Positions 1 through 11,558 are shown, numbered from the stretch's first letter. The stretch: 64,000 bases of DNA from Epithemia pelagica (GCA_946965045.2 OX337239.1:2937268-3001267), one strand, 5' to 3'. A program made the numbers and translations. Notes: a model not told the origin generated them from the sequence alone.

Positions 1-1137
1 CTCACCGCCTTCCTTTGAGGCTGCGATCGTCTTGGTGTCCGAGCTAAGGTTGTAGAATAAAAACAGCTCGTCCCCCTCCGCGATCTCCTTGATCACACGA
101 ACTAGCAGATTCTTGTCGATACGCACGTTGTAGTCCTTGTGTGCTTCGTCAGGTCCTTCTTCTGTATCGTAGAGGTGATACTGGGGATCATTCATCAAAT
201 GAAACCCCATGAAAAAGAAATCCTCGTTGTCGGCTTGAACGATGCGTTCTCCGTGCTCTCCAAACTGAATTGCGTACTCGGTCCGACCGACGGTCCGAGA
301 GGTGATATCCAACCCTGCATACACACCAATCACCTCACCTACTTTGTGCTCTTGTACAGAAAAAAGACCAAACCCGGGGCCTTCTTTTCCCTCTTCAGCC
401 TTGAGGCCCGACTTCTTGACTGTGAAGATGTGTTTTGTCCCCAGCATAATCTTGAAGATCGGATCATTCTTGAGGGAGAAGCTGAACTGTCGAAACTTGA
501 GGCACGAGTTGTTTCGAGTTTGCTTGGTTGGGATCCCAATCCCAACGGACTTGGGCACAACTTCCCCAACTTCCAGTCCGTAGTCATTTTTCTTGGGGGC
601 CGTATTAGAGTTCTTGATGCCTGTGCCTGATTTGCGAATGGGCGCATCTGTCACCGAAAATGTGACGCCAATCTTCTTTGCCACAAACACTCCGTATGCG
701 TTGATCAGCACAGTGCCATCCTTGATCGAAGTGGACAGAAACTTCAGTCCTCGGATGAAATTGTCCCATGGATCCCGTCCATAGGCCTTGACTTTCTTTA
801 CTGCAGCGACAGCCTCCGCATAATCCTTTTTCCGTTGCTCGCTGAGGCGCTGTTTCAAAGCCGACGCCGAGTCCGTGTATGCATTGTCGTCCTTTAGCTT
901 GCCGCGACGACTGTCTGCATGCTTTTTCTCGTTGACTTTATGGAGGTCTTCGTCTGTAAGAAACCGATGGCTTGCTCTCGCTTCTTCTGTTGCTGCCATT
1001 GTTGCTTCGTCTGCTGCTGCCATAGGTGATGGTGAATGTGGCTCCGACTCCGCCTCCGAGGCAGCAACTGCAACATGAGCAAGCGCCTTAAGACGCGATT
1101 CAGATTGACTTTGTGTTTTCATTGTTCTCCTCTCCAT
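1..1137 (-). CDS. SET-domain protein, N-terminal part (runs off left edge)
   Basis: An open frame of 379 codons starts at ATG 1137 (second in-frame ATG at 1122) and has no stop before the window edge, so the gene is partial. The first 100 residues are Ala/Ser/Glu-rich and charged. The C-terminal part reads as a SET domain: a GFGLFS stretch (residue about 255) matching the GxG motif, a Y-A-G strand after it, HLMNDP (about 314-318) in place of the usual NHxCxPN, and the closing strand GDELFLFYN (about 355-363), matching the usual ELxFDYN. SET domains methylate lysines on histones or other proteins using S-adenosylmethionine. Here the Asn-His-Cys core is degenerate, so activity is uncertain. The substrate cannot be told. 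SET family likely, function open. Confidence 0.75.
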   Translation of the reverse strand, partial: MERRTMKTQSQSESRLKALAHVAVAASEAESEPHSPSPMAAADEATMAATEEARASHRFLTDEDLHKVNEKKHADSRRGKLKDDNAYTDSASALKQRLSEQRKKDYAEAVAAVKKVKAYGRDPWDNFIRGLKFLSTSIKDGTVLINAYGVFVAKKIGVTFSVTDAPIRKSGTGIKNSNTAPKKNDYGLEVGEVVPKSVGIGIPTKQTRNNSCLKFRQFSFSLKNDPIFKIMLGTKHIFTVKKSGLKAEEGKEGPGFGLFSVQEHKVGEVIGVYAGLDITSRTVGRTEYAIQFGEHGERIVQADNEDFFFMGFHLMNDPQYHLYDTEEGPDEAHKDYNVRIDKNLLVRVIKEIAEGDELFLFYNLSSDTKTIAASKEGGE

Positions 1138-1575
1138 CTTTTTGTAGAGTAGGGGTTTCTCAGAGAGTCTTGGGTTTTCGAGCGTTTCTCAGACAGAGAG
1201 CGTTCGTCATTGCCTGGTCTGCAGACCACTTGACAAAAAAACAAATCAGACCACACTTGGAAAAAATCTTTCGATTCAACGGGAATACGGTTAAAACGTC
1301 AAATTTTGTTACATATTTCATTATGTTTAGAACATTCTTGTCGTTTAATGAAGGCGGGCGGGCATGCGGAACACGCGCTTTTGTAGCGACTGCTCCACAA
1401 AAACTACATCTTCCCTCCAACACCGTTCCACAGTTCATTCAACAATCAACCATGTGCTTGCTTGCAAGTCGAAAAGATGCTTTTGACCGCTAATGGAGAT
1501 TGGACACACAAACAGCAATTCTCAATAACCTCTTAGAAACTTGAGAAGACCAAAACGCACGAGAACGATACAGCA
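1138..1575. other. Intergenic, no gene seen
   Basis: It separates the minus-strand SET gene from the plus-strand piggyBac-like gene, so it should hold both divergent promoters. Open frames here on both strands lack recognisable domains and look like chance. No convincing piggyBac terminal repeat was found by eye. Confidence 0.4.
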
Positions 1576-4500
1576 ATGGAACCACCGCCGCCGAGGCCTA
1601 AGTCATGTGGTTTGGGGATTGGATCGAGATGTTTCATGAGGCGTGGAGACATCCCATGCATTATTGTTGAAGCAGTCGAATTTCATAAGTGGATGGTCGC
1701 TGGAGTGGACGAAAGAGGAAATCTAACAGAGCTAAGAAATGAACGCTCTTCCCCACAGCTTCGATTCCCCAAGAAAGATGAAGGTTTTCCTGGACAACCA
1801 GATCCAGTTGCAGCAACCGGACCTCGACCTACGATCTCAACAACAACCACAGTATCAAATACTCCAGTTCCAGCCAAAACCGCAGCAAGGACAATGACAA
1901 CGGCATCGAGGACAGCAACATCCACGTCAATGCCAACGGCAACCACGACAACGACAACGAGCGCGACAACAAGCGCGACAACGAGCGCGACAACGAGCGC
2001 AACGAGCGCGACAACGAGCGCAACAACGACAACGAACACCCCAGTCGAGACGACAGCAAGGCCGACGGCAGCGGCATCGACAGCAGGAACAACCACACCA
2101 ATGCAATCGGTAATGACAACGACTGCTGCACCAACGACCACGGCAACGACCACTGCAACAACCACTGCAACGACCGCAGCAACGACAACGACTTCAGAGG
2201 CTCCTCGCACTGTTGGTGGAGTGATATCAACAGATGTAAGCGACGATGAAGAAATTGAAGTTTTGGCACAAGCGGCGATCCTGGACAACGCTCAAGGTCA
2301 AGATGCACCTCCGAACAATCAGAACAACCCACCAACGACCAGGCAAAATGATGATGAAGATAGTGACAACGAACATGAAGATCAGGATGAAGATGCAGCT
2401 GCCGATGAAGAACTCGAAGAAGATGTACCCGTGGAACTTGTCTATGATGACGAGGATGACAGAGCTGAACAAGAACAAGCACAAGCACGCCAATTGGCTT
2501 TCGGGGCTTTGGTTGAAAGAGACGAAGATTGTCACAGGCATAAAAATGGAGCAATACAAGCTTACCAAAGACCATCTTATTGAAAGCAACTGGACCGTAG
2601 TCGTCAAGCCTCCCAAGAAAAAAGGAATCGACATTGGAGATCGAGTTCACAAGAATGGCAACAATGCTCAATGGGGAACAGTTGTCGACGGGAAGAAGAA
2701 TCCAGTGGCAAAAGGAAACCTATGGACTGTGCTTTTTGACGGAGAGAGTGAGCCAACGACCGATTTAACGGGTCAACAGCTACGAAGGAAAGAGGACAAA
2801 AGAAGATTTGAGTGGAAGATAGTCGAGGATTCATCGCCGGATCATCCAGTGTCGGACTATGAGAAGAATGCAATCGTTGGCTACAACTTCGGCAAAAGGA
2901 TGAGTAAAAGTGAAATAAGCCACGAGAATGAAAAATACTCCTTTCCATTTCTTGACTTGTTGATGCACTTCTGGCCAGGTAAGTCAGCACTACTCTTTGT
3001 TTCTACATCGCAGAAGTTCAACAGTCTCACTTTCTTGCAATCGGCCTCTGTACAGGGAACTGGCAAAATCAGTTGAGAGTCCTTAATCTTAGTTTAGATC
3101 GATTGAATCAAAAGCGTGATAAAAAGAAGAAAATTCGAATGGTTACGGAAGGCGAGTGGTGGAAAGTTTGGGGGATTATTGTCGCGGCAAGTCCCCTTGG
3201 TGTAGGAGGAAAGGCTCTTTTCCAGGATCCTAGCACTCGTCGGTTATCACCACATGTAAATCTTGGAACGAAAGGCGAAAACATCATGACAGAGAGTAGG
3301 TTCAACGACATTAAGACGCATCTCTATCATGCCTTCAGGGGGACGGATCCGAATGACAAATGGAATGAAATCCGTCCCCTGACTGATGGGTTCAATGAGA
3401 ACCGCCGACTAATAATTGCGTCGTCCGTGGTTCAAGTGCTTGACGAGTCGATGAGTGCGTTTCGACCACGAACGACCAAGCAATCTTTGTTGCCGCATAT
3501 CTCATTTATTGCCCGCAAGCCCAAACCTCTTGGGACGGAGTTCAAGGTAAGCTAACACCAGACAGACAATGTTTTGAAGACTTAATGTGTCTGACCTTAC
3601 TACCTTATTTCATTCACAGGTGGTCGCCGACACCACGACAGGGTGTCTGACCCAACTTGAAATCCAAGAAGGAAGAGTCCCAATGCGGCGTAAGAAGTTT
3701 ATCGCGAAGTCTGGTCCATCGGGCGGCTGCACACTGCGGCTTGTCGAAGGTTCACAATACAGTGGACAGCTGTCAAGCGCACGCCACGAAGCTGGAAAGG
3801 CCTCCAAGCGCTACCTGTATTTAGGCGACTCCTGGTTTGGAAGTGTCCAGGTCGCTGAATGCCTCAAGTGTTCGTGGAGGGAACAGGACGATCGACGCAA
3901 TCGCACTTCCTTTCCGTTCTACGTGGACAAAGAGAAAGGGCTGAACACGGATGGACATGAGTTCATTGGTGCTGTGAAGACAGCGCACTCATGGTTTCCC
4001 AAGAAACAGATCGAGAAGCAGATGAAGTCTTTTCCATCCGGAGCCTACCTTGTCATGGAGTGTACTGCCCCTGTCACTGGAGTGAAGCTCGTAGCGGTTG
4101 GGTACAAGTACAATACAAGGAAGGTTCTTCTCTTTGTCATGACCAAAGATGCCGGGCATACTCAACCGGGCGCACCATACATTGCTCGCTTCACAGATGT
4201 GTTTGGAAATATCAAGCAGCGGAGAGTCGAGCGTCCCGACTGTATTTCAAAATACTTTCGGCACGCCAATGCAATTGACCGGCACAATCACATCCGTCAG
4301 GGTCTTCTACGCCTCGAAGAACTATGGTTAACTAAAAATCCGTGGTTTCGGATTGTGACGACAGTCTTCGGTATGACGGTGGTTGATTGTTATCTTGCAC
4401 TGCGTTTTCACATGCAAGTGGAACCTTTCCTGAATACCTCAATCCACGACTTTGCGGATATTCTGGCTTATGACTTAATCAACAATCCATATTCCAAACG

Positions 4501-4873
4501 CAGTTCAGTTGAACGAAGAGCGGGTGTGCTTGAAAGCTTGCCAGTGACAAACAACCTTTCGGTGTGTACGGATGCCTCCGTAACTGTGCCATCCAGTGTT
4601 GGCCATACCTGTTCAAGCAGTATATCACCCGCGTCCGTATTTTCTGAGCTTACAATTGATTCGGTCGTTTGTCACAGCGTTGTTGAACAGGACAACGTTT
4701 CTTCATCAGACCAAAGAGGCATGAAGCGTAAATGTGTTATTTGTAAGAATGACACGCGAACCATGTGTGGCCATCCACAATGCCGCATGTTCACCAAGAC
4801 TTGGCGCTCAATAACCTACGTGGGAACACCAGTGTGCAAACCATCTGTGAGCATTCGATATGGGAAACAATGA
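1576..4873 (+). pseudogene. piggyBac-like DDE transposase, three exons, one frame break
   Basis: Cut-and-paste transposase of the DDE_Tnp_1_7 family. Exon 1 (1576-2978) encodes a short N-terminal domain, a long Thr/Ser/Ala low-complexity stretch (about 1820-2200), an acidic stretch, and then a Tudor/agenet-like segment in the next frame. The frame changes near 2520-2560, where I find no credible intron, so a one-base indel is likely. Intron 1 is 2979-3055 and intron 2 is 3547-3619; both are GT-AG and keep the frame. Catalytic acidic residues are visible in DESMSAF (Asp at 3442), LGDSWFGS (3827) and NAIDRHNH (4277). The LGTEFK segment spans the exon 2 to 3 join. The C-terminus has a Cys-rich RKCVICKN...C..HPQC zinc motif as in other piggyBac proteins. 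Terminal repeats and TTAA sites were not identified. Confidence 0.85.
1820..2200 (+). repeat. ACA/ACG-rich low-complexity coding repeat
   Basis: Short repeats of the type ACAACGAGCGCG encode a poly Thr/Ser/Ala linker in the piggyBac-like protein. The minus strand of this stretch gives a Val-rich open frame that is only a shadow. Confidence 0.8.
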
Positions 4874-5048
4874 ACTTGTATCGAGCAGCACGCCATGAAC
4901 TTTGCTGCGGCGAAAGGAGGAAATGCGACTTAATGAAACTTCTGTGTGCACAAGAACTACACTCATTCTACATGTTTGCGCCTCTCTACATATTATGAAA
5001 TTAGGAAACCACCATGAATAAGAATACTAACTATCATTTGTTACCCGC

Positions 5049-5585
5049 TTACGTGATTTTAACACTTTCCTGGTTGGGCCACGTCTCCGTTGCTTTGTCA
5101 TAGAGCGACATGAATGCATTCATCCCAGTAAGACTCATTCGCACAGTAATGATCATGGGTCCCATTGTCACCTTGGTATCCAAGGAGTGAGAGGTCTCAA
5201 TGGTGAGTTCTCCTTTGACAAGGGACCCATTTTTGGAACGGAACTTCTTGGAGCGAATTTTGTTGTGAACCGATCCGACTGGGATGACGATGTCAGGCAT
5301 CGAATCGTCCTTCTTGTCACGGCCAAACGCGCAAATTGATAGCATTCCACCGTTGGTACCATACCTGGAGCGCTGTAAAAGAATCACGCCTCGATCCACA
5401 ACAAGTGTCCCCTTTTCTCCTTTCTCCCCGAGAGTGGCGTCTTGAAGGTGTACGTTCACGACCGCTTCACCGTAGATGGTTAAGCGGCTTCCTTGGAGCT
5501 CGATGTTGCTCCCCGTATCTTGTACGAGGTGAAAGCCGTTAGGAAGGAGAATCCGATTGCGCGATTCATTCTCGTGTTCGGACAT
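5049..5585 (-). CDS. Unknown protein, family A (intact copy)
   Basis: About 178 residues from the ATG at 5585; a longer frame reaches 5621. I do not recognise the family. The protein is beta-strand-like, with alternating hydrophobic residues, no cysteines of note and no signal peptide. It is clearly related to the plus-strand frame at 51427-51921: LPNGFHLV against LPNGFYII, VDRGVILLQRS against VDRGMLLVQRS, CAFGRDK against RAFGREK, and MSLTGMNAF against MSTNGRKTF, in the same order and at similar spacing. Conservation over the whole length of two distant, oppositely oriented copies supports real coding and a dispersed multicopy family. Whether it is host or transposon cargo cannot be told. The upstream piggyBac-like gene is convergent with it. 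Confidence 0.6.
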   Translation of the reverse strand: MSEHENESRNRILLPNGFHLVQDTGSNIELQGSRLTIYGEAVVNVHLQDATLGEKGEKGTLVVDRGVILLQRSRYGTNGGMLSICAFGRDKKDDSMPDIVIPVGSVHNKIRSKKFRSKNGSLVKGELTIETSHSLDTKVTMGPMIITVRMSLTGMNAFMSLYDKATETWPNQESVKIT

Positions 5586-5621
5586 TGTACTTCGATCCGT
5601 CCTAAGCATAGAGAGAATCAA

Positions 5622-6087
5622 TGAGTCAAGGTTATTGCCACCATTGTAAGCAATGATTTAGATGCCGCGGAACCACTTACTTCTACGCTCGTTTTGATTT
5701 GCAAACAAAAGCTCTTTCCTCAGGTGAGCACTTCATTCAGGTGGCCTATCGATTCTCTCCTCTCCTTCGGAAAAGCTCTTACGTCGTAAAATCGATTTCT
5801 CAGACGACATGTAGTAAACTTCATTTGATTTGGGGGAACGGTTGGGGACTTCCTACTATTGCCACTCGGGAGCAATTACGAAAGTGTGACAAGTTACTTA
5901 AGAAAATTTTCTTCCGTTGAGCGTTGAGCCGCAAGCCGGCTTCCCATACGAGATCCGATTTTATGGTGAGACGTCACATCAATCAAACATCAACGAGAGA
6001 CAGAGCCGACAGCGACCTTCATAAAACGGCGTCAACGAGAAACACATCAAGAACAACTGCAACTACAACAACAAAAGCAACAACACA
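5622..6087. other. Intergenic, no gene seen
   Basis: It lies between the divergent genes at 5049 (-) and 6088 (+). A 73-codon frame at 5699-5920 has no support. The stretch before 6088 is CA-rich and may be a 5' leader. Confidence 0.35.
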
Positions 6088-6601
6088 ATGTCACTCTATA
6101 TCGACAAGCGCCGTGTTAGTGCGCGCCTTCAAAACCGCACACACACAAGTGTTGTTCGAACCAGTGTGTCAAAATCTGCCGTGCGCCCAACTGAACAAGG
6201 TGCCCTCAAGAAAACCAAAATCAAGGCAGAGACAGCAACCATTGGAAAGGCAGAATTGCTCTCGGAAGGATTGGATCAAGAATGTGGGGACAAAACCGTA
6301 GTTGTTCTTGGAACCGTTGAAGAATCAATCACCAAGATTCGCGACAATTTAGAGGAAGAAGGATTGAATGGTGGAGACAAGACTCCAGTACGCCACCTGA
6401 AAATCAAGTTTGCCGACGACCTTAGCCCAGTCAACGAGGAGATCGAAAAGCCTGCATCACGTTTCTCAATAAATCTCGATGCGTAGTGCTCAGACTGTAT
6501 CCTCCCGTGGAACTGCTGTTGATAGCGATCTTTCTTTCGACTTTGCCGAGACCCAACAAGATGACTGCGAGATTCTTTACGACAACTACATGCAGTCCTA
6601 A
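6088..6601 (+). CDS. Small unknown protein, two exons proposed
   Basis: The ATG at 6088 opens a 133-codon frame ending at 6486. Removing a GT-AG intron at 6430-6493 (64 nt) joins it to a second frame that ends at 6601 and adds an acidic tail with the motifs DSDLSFDFAE and CEILYDNYMQS. The product would be about 150 residues, basic at the N-terminus and acidic in the second half. No domain is recognised. The choice rests on composition: the frame after the acceptor reads naturally, while the unspliced frame stops at once. Without the splice the protein would be 132 residues. No membrane segment or targeting signal is evident. Confidence 0.5.
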
Positions 6602-6758
6602 ACAACGTTGAACTAGATATAAATCAAAATAGCATTGACTATTCTTCAACTTCCTTGAATCATCACTCAGAAGTCATAGAAACTTACGGATTCAAAGGGC
6701 AAACTACCAAATGGAAACACCACTTCCGTTGATGGTCGCTACTAGGATAATAAACACC

Positions 6759-7335
6759 ATGGCACCTACGGTCAATCTGATACCTGGGTACTCTCAAGTA
6801 GGTCCTAAACTAAAATGCTACAAAGTAGGAGGGGCAGCGAGTCCATATGGAACGAGACGAGTAGCAACGTCCTTCGGTCTCGAAATGTTGTGTGCTACGT
6901 GCTACATCGGGAAAAATGCCTCCATCAATGGATGGCACCTTCTCAATGACCATGGCACCTACGGTCAATCTGATACCTGGGTACTCTCAAGTAGGTTCTA
7001 AACTAAAATGCTACAAAGTAGGAAGGCAAGCGAAACAATATGGAACGAGACGAGTAGCAATGTCCTTCGGTCTCGAAATGTTGTGTGCTACGTGCTACAT
7101 CGAGAAAAATGCCTCCATCAATGGATGGCCCATTCTCAATGACCATGGCGCCTACGGTCAATCTGATACCTCGTTACGCTCAAGTAGGTCCTAAACTAAA
7201 ATGCTACAAAAAAGGAGGGGCAGAGAATCAAGATTGAACGAGACGAGTAGCGAAACTGACGATGAGGATCGATTGTGGTTCGTGTCGCGAGAGATGAAAA
7301 TCCTCATCGATGGACGACTATTTTGCGATAACCAT
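6759..7335 (+). repeat. 193-bp tandem repeat, about 3.5 copies
   Basis: The marker CCATGGCACCTACGGTC recurs with its ATG at 6759, 6952 and 7145 (slightly changed), a period of exactly 193 bp. A diverged fourth marker lies at 7334. The open frames across it (6711-7001, 6892-7194) are read-throughs of the repeat and are not annotated as genes. Confidence 0.9.
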
Positions 7336-7383
7336 GGCACCTACGATAGTTATGATAGTTGGTTTCACGAAGGTAGACCCTAA

Positions 7384-8426
7384 AGTAAAAGCCCTTCAAG
7401 TATGAACTGTAGAACTACCATATTGGAGCTTCGGCAGTACATCGAGTTACGGATGAAAATCTCGTTCCAACAAAAACGAGCCAAATTGAGCAGGGGTTTG
7501 TTTGCGCTATCACGCCCACCGATAGCCCATATGACCTGAAAGTGCTCTTTCTTACACTACGATAGACATATCGTAGGCACCATTTGATGGTAGGGCACGT
7601 AGTGGTCGACTTATAGTACCATCAATGTAGCGGCCAAAGGGCAATCTAGCGGCCATTACGTGGACAAAAAAAAATGACCCTACAATGGTGAGTTAGAACT
7701 CGATAACCATGGCCGCTATAGCAAAAGTGGTCCGCAGGGGCCGAGAGCTTTGTTTGAAGAAGACGTCGCTCGATATTGGGGCATGGGCGTCCTATATTGA
7801 GTGAGTTACGCTAGATGTCCATCATGGTCATTTGGCCGCTATTTTCGAGGTTTTGGCCGCCTCACCCGGCGCGGCACTACAGTAGCGCCGCCACCACTGC
7901 GTGAGTACGAGACCGTTCTGCCTCATTCATCTCAATGACATCTCAATGAACAAAGTAAGGTCTCAGTTATCGTCTCTCATGCTTTTAGAGAGTGCAAGAA
8001 CAATGTCATCCATACCATCCAATAACTTAGATGATGAAGCTATGAGGTCCTCTGGATGTGTTGTCATAGACAATGCTCGCTCCTAGTTGCTGGCTGTCTA
8101 GGGTTAGGGTTATTGCTTCGCCGTACAAAACCACGGAGAGATTTTAGACCCTGTTTTAGACATTTTATACAGTCTACGAGTACTTTTAGATTTATTTTAG
8201 ACCCGAAATATTTTAGACTGTCTAAACGGTCACCCTGAATCGTCCCCTATCTCTAGCCGCGGGTTGACTCCCTATCTCACTCCCATCATTGTTTCACTTT
8301 GAGATCATTCAGTCTCCTGAAACTCACTGGGCGTAGAGCTGACTGGGCTTGAATCTGAAGGCTCTTTGGGCCGATCAGTACGAACTGTGTCTGCGATCCT
8401 CTAAAAGTCATATTTAAGTCCGAACG
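7384..8426. other. About 1 kb without genes
   Basis: No credible coding frame. It holds repeated GCGGCCA-type segments (7620-7870), a TAGGGTTAGGGTTA motif at about 8098-8112, and several copies of TTTTAGAC between 8140 and 8225. It may be decayed repeat sequence. Confidence 0.4.
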
Positions 8427-10082
8427 ATGATTTCCGATTTGGGTATGGACATAGAGGTCATCCCAAAGAGAGAGAGAGAGAAACAAAACGAACCGACCAT
8501 GTCCAATGTACAGACCATGTCCAAGGAAGGTGCCAAAATCGTTCCCCGCTTCAAACACAAATTGTGTCGAATGCTTTCGTGTGGTGTCCTGGTCTTGGTA
8601 ATGGCTCATTTGGTTTATCTTTTCGATTTGCATCGCCCAGAACACATGTTGTTGCCTCAAGAAGCCGTCTCTCAATCAGTTCATGGAAAGGAGAATGAGA
8701 CAACAACTAGTACTAGCATCTTTGAGGAATCAAAGGAAAAATCAAAGGAAACTATTCTGATGCCGGATGAGGTGTTCCCTGTGGCTGTACATGCCGAAAC
8801 ACACTTCCTGAAATCCATTCCATCGACATTTCGTTTTCCATGGGTTGATCAAAACAATGCAACCTCGTACTTTCGAGAAACCGTCAATGAACCAAAAAAA
8901 TACCTATGGGAATACAATCCAGCACTTGTGTATCTTCCAGAGGATCAAGTCCCAGATATTGACCAGTTGCAGGATGCACGGATTCAAAAGGACTCACTGT
9001 ATTTGGCTCTTTATCGTGTTTCGAATGTTCAAAGTTGTCTTACCACGGAGTTTTGTCTGGAGCACAATTTGACGTTTGGTTGGGGGAAAAGACATGTGGA
9101 GATGACAGCGTTTGCAATTCTGAATGCAGATTTCGAAATTTTAGCTGAAACAATTGTCGGTATTGGTCGAGATTATCGTTTGTACAACCTTCGAGGTCAA
9201 CTTTATCTTAGCAAAGATACGTTGATATGGCCCATTTGGATCAACAAGAAAGCCACACCACCCAATGTGAGAACCGCCACCCTGCGCTCGTCATTCTCCT
9301 CTGAACACTTCTCTGTGTACCGGGGCGTGAATGCTGCCTGTGTCCAATCTCAATTCCGAAAAGGAAAGAATTTCAATTACTTTGAAGACGCTTCTGGACG
9401 CGTCATGGCTCAGATCTATCCGATGGGCCCACGCATTGTGGAGAACGTCAATATCAGTGTTGTCTGCGGGCGCGAGACACTTCACCAAGAACCCCGTAAC
9501 GAGAGTTCATCTGCGGCACAGCTGGAACAGGCAAGTCTATTCGAGACCCGTAGTTTGCCGAATGCTACATTCAAAAGCTATGACGAGACTTATTTCCCTA
9601 AATTTTCAAGATGGTATCCCTTCACTGAAGAAAGGGGAACAGCATGCTGTCTTTCCCTTCCGGACAAACGCAATGACGTAGGGAAATTTCCCTATTTACT
9701 TGTTGGAATCAGTCATACAAAAATTCCATTTTGGGTAAAGCTACGAAACGCTTCGTTCACAAGTCGACAGTATACGAATCGCCTCTATGCATTTGAACCT
9801 GTTCCACCCTATCGACTTGTCGCTCGGTCTGGGGGATTTTGCCTCGGTTTTCCCGATCACGATGAAGGCTTGGACAATCCCAATGTCTGGTTCCTCCGAA
9901 ATAAGTCCTATTCGGTTGGACGTCCTCTCAATTGTCCCCATATTACGTTTGTCATGAGCATTATTGACGCAGTACATGACCCGTTCATGGCGATCATAAC
10001 ATATGGAATGAATGATTGCGCTTCCCGTATGATGAAAGTCCGTAAAAGTGACTTGAGCCAACTTCTCTTTCCACCGCCCTAA
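8427..10082 (+). CDS. Type II membrane glycoprotein, putative glycan-active enzyme
   Basis: Single exon of 551 residues. A basic N-terminal tail is followed by one hydrophobic segment (about residues 52-67), then a Ser/Thr/Glu-rich stem and a large lumenal domain with many Asn-X-Ser/Thr sites. This is the layout of Golgi glycosyltransferases and related enzymes. The lumenal part has paired cysteines, repeats of aromatic-rich strands, an early YNPALVYLPED motif and a late ITYGMNDCASRM motif. These remind me of beta-propeller glycosidase or mannosyltransferase-like proteins (GH43/GH130 type), but I cannot place it in a named family. It is intact, with ordinary codon use, and looks like a host gene. 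The 129-codon minus frame over its start (8286-8675) is a shadow. Confidence 0.75.
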   Translation: MISDLGMDIEVIPKREREKQNEPTMSNVQTMSKEGAKIVPRFKHKLCRMLSCGVLVLVMAHLVYLFDLHRPEHMLLPQEAVSQSVHGKENETTTSTSIFEESKEKSKETILMPDEVFPVAVHAETHFLKSIPSTFRFPWVDQNNATSYFRETVNEPKKYLWEYNPALVYLPEDQVPDIDQLQDARIQKDSLYLALYRVSNVQSCLTTEFCLEHNLTFGWGKRHVEMTAFAILNADFEILAETIVGIGRDYRLYNLRGQLYLSKDTLIWPIWINKKATPPNVRTATLRSSFSSEHFSVYRGVNAACVQSQFRKGKNFNYFEDASGRVMAQIYPMGPRIVENVNISVVCGRETLHQEPRNESSSAAQLEQASLFETRSLPNATFKSYDETYFPKFSRWYPFTEERGTACCLSLPDKRNDVGKFPYLLVGISHTKIPFWVKLRNASFTSRQYTNRLYAFEPVPPYRLVARSGGFCLGFPDHDEGLDNPNVWFLRNKSYSVGRPLNCPHITFVMSIIDAVHDPFMAIITYGMNDCASRMMKVRKSDLSQLLFPPP

Positions 10083-10986
10083 GTGGTGCAAACAAGACAA
10101 CAAAGCACCAGAGCGATTATGAGCCAGAAGTACAACTTACAATTGAGAAAAAAATGATTGATGTGTTGGGACACATGGTAGTTTTCACCTACTCCGATAA
10201 CTACGAGTAGTACATACTCTACTCCCTTCATTTCAAGTCGTCCTATCTTCGTCAATTTCAATTTGTTTTGTTTCGTATAGCTTGCTTCTGGTAGAACATA
10301 TTGTGTCTCGCAGAAGTATTGATGGCCACAGCGACCATCCAGTACTAGTCTACGTATACTGGGTGGAAGCAGCGGTCTCTCCGTAGTCCTGTAGAAGAAA
10401 ATAGGGGGAGCGAAAGGCCGGAGAGCGGGGGGGGGGAAGAAGGGGAGAAAAAAAAGGAAGAAGTTAGCAACCTAGATTCCAGATTCCATATCGAGGATAG
10501 GTGAGTCTCAATCCGTTCGTCATTCACGTGATTGTCACAGTTCGCGTAGTTTGCGCAATAGCACTGTCCTGAGGGGAAAAGGCGATCCCCTTCAACAAAG
10601 ACATTGTTTTTGCTCTTATACTTAAAGGTTTTGGCCTTTAAGACAGAAAGCGATCTTGACAGCTAGGTCCGGGTGACTATGGATCCTACCCGTACCCGAG
10701 ATCTTTTCAGATGTCGTTTGTGCTCATTGCTCATTCTTGAAAATCAATCATACTAACTTGTTATTGCTATTCGTTCTCTTTTTATCTTCTTCAGGTTCTT
10801 CAGGATTTCAAATACTAAGTGTTGTGGTTTGTGGTGATTGTGGTCGTGCTGTTGGGTTCCTTGGAGGCTTTTGGTGGTGGTTCTCGGATTGCATCTTATT
10901 TTTCTGATTGGTTTTCTTTCTTGGTGTTTTGGTTGGTGCTCGTGTATTTGGATTATTTTTTGGTCGAACGTGACGGGCAAGAGTCA
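10083..10986. other. Intergenic with G/A-rich tract
   Basis: No gene supported. Purine-rich sequence with a run of nine G lies at about 10425-10435. The open frames at 10808-11157 on both strands overlap the end of the next gene and look like shadows. Confidence 0.4.
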
Positions 10987-11558
10987 TCATGCGATGGTCG
11001 ACCACGTCGTCCACTCATAAAGTACTGCATGTACTTCCTGCAGCAATACTGGCGCTGTTGTCGTGGTGGTTCTCGTGCTGGTTGTGATTCTTGTTGTTAT
11101 ATACGAATAGAACCTCATAAGTCTATCTTTGAAGTTTCTGTTGATAGCACCATATAACATCTTCGAGCACAGGTCACCATTTGCATAGGTGACCATGAGG
11201 TCTTCAAATAGACTTGTAGCATCCTTGGTAATGTGTGCTGCACCTCTGGCATACTTGGGTTTGACAGGATATTCCATTGCTATGAAGGGTGGCATTTTCG
11301 ACAATAGGTGACCATCGTTGGCTTGGATGCATGTTTGGCACGTCGAGCACTTGTAGTTCTGCACGAGGATTGCATAACTTGGGGGACCATCCATTCGGAA
11401 GAGAGGGAAAAGGCATTTGTTCTTCGAGAAATTACTTCGGGTACGCTCAAGTTTTGTTTTGCACGTAGGACATTTTAGTAGGAGATCAGGGAAGAAGAGT
11501 TCCCAATCCACTACCAAGAGCTTCTGTCCAACAAACGAGTCATCCAAAGGGCACGTGT

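Noticed and set aside
1683-2288. 201-codon Val-rich minus-strand frame
   Set aside because: Antisense of the Thr/Ser-coding ACA repeats of the piggyBac-like gene; low-complexity shadow.
8096-8112. Telomere-like TAGGGTTAGGGTTA
   Set aside because: Only two units, in the middle of ordinary sequence. A similar motif at 22500-22516 falls within a coding-like frame. No evidence of a chromosome end or internal telomere array.
8140-8225. Repeated TTTTAGAC motifs
   Set aside because: Short, irregularly spaced and AT-rich; not enough to call a regulatory array or element end.
10819-11157. Membrane-protein-like plus frame
   Set aside because: Hydrophobic composition arises from GT-rich sequence, it overlaps the minus-strand zinc protein, and it has no independent support.
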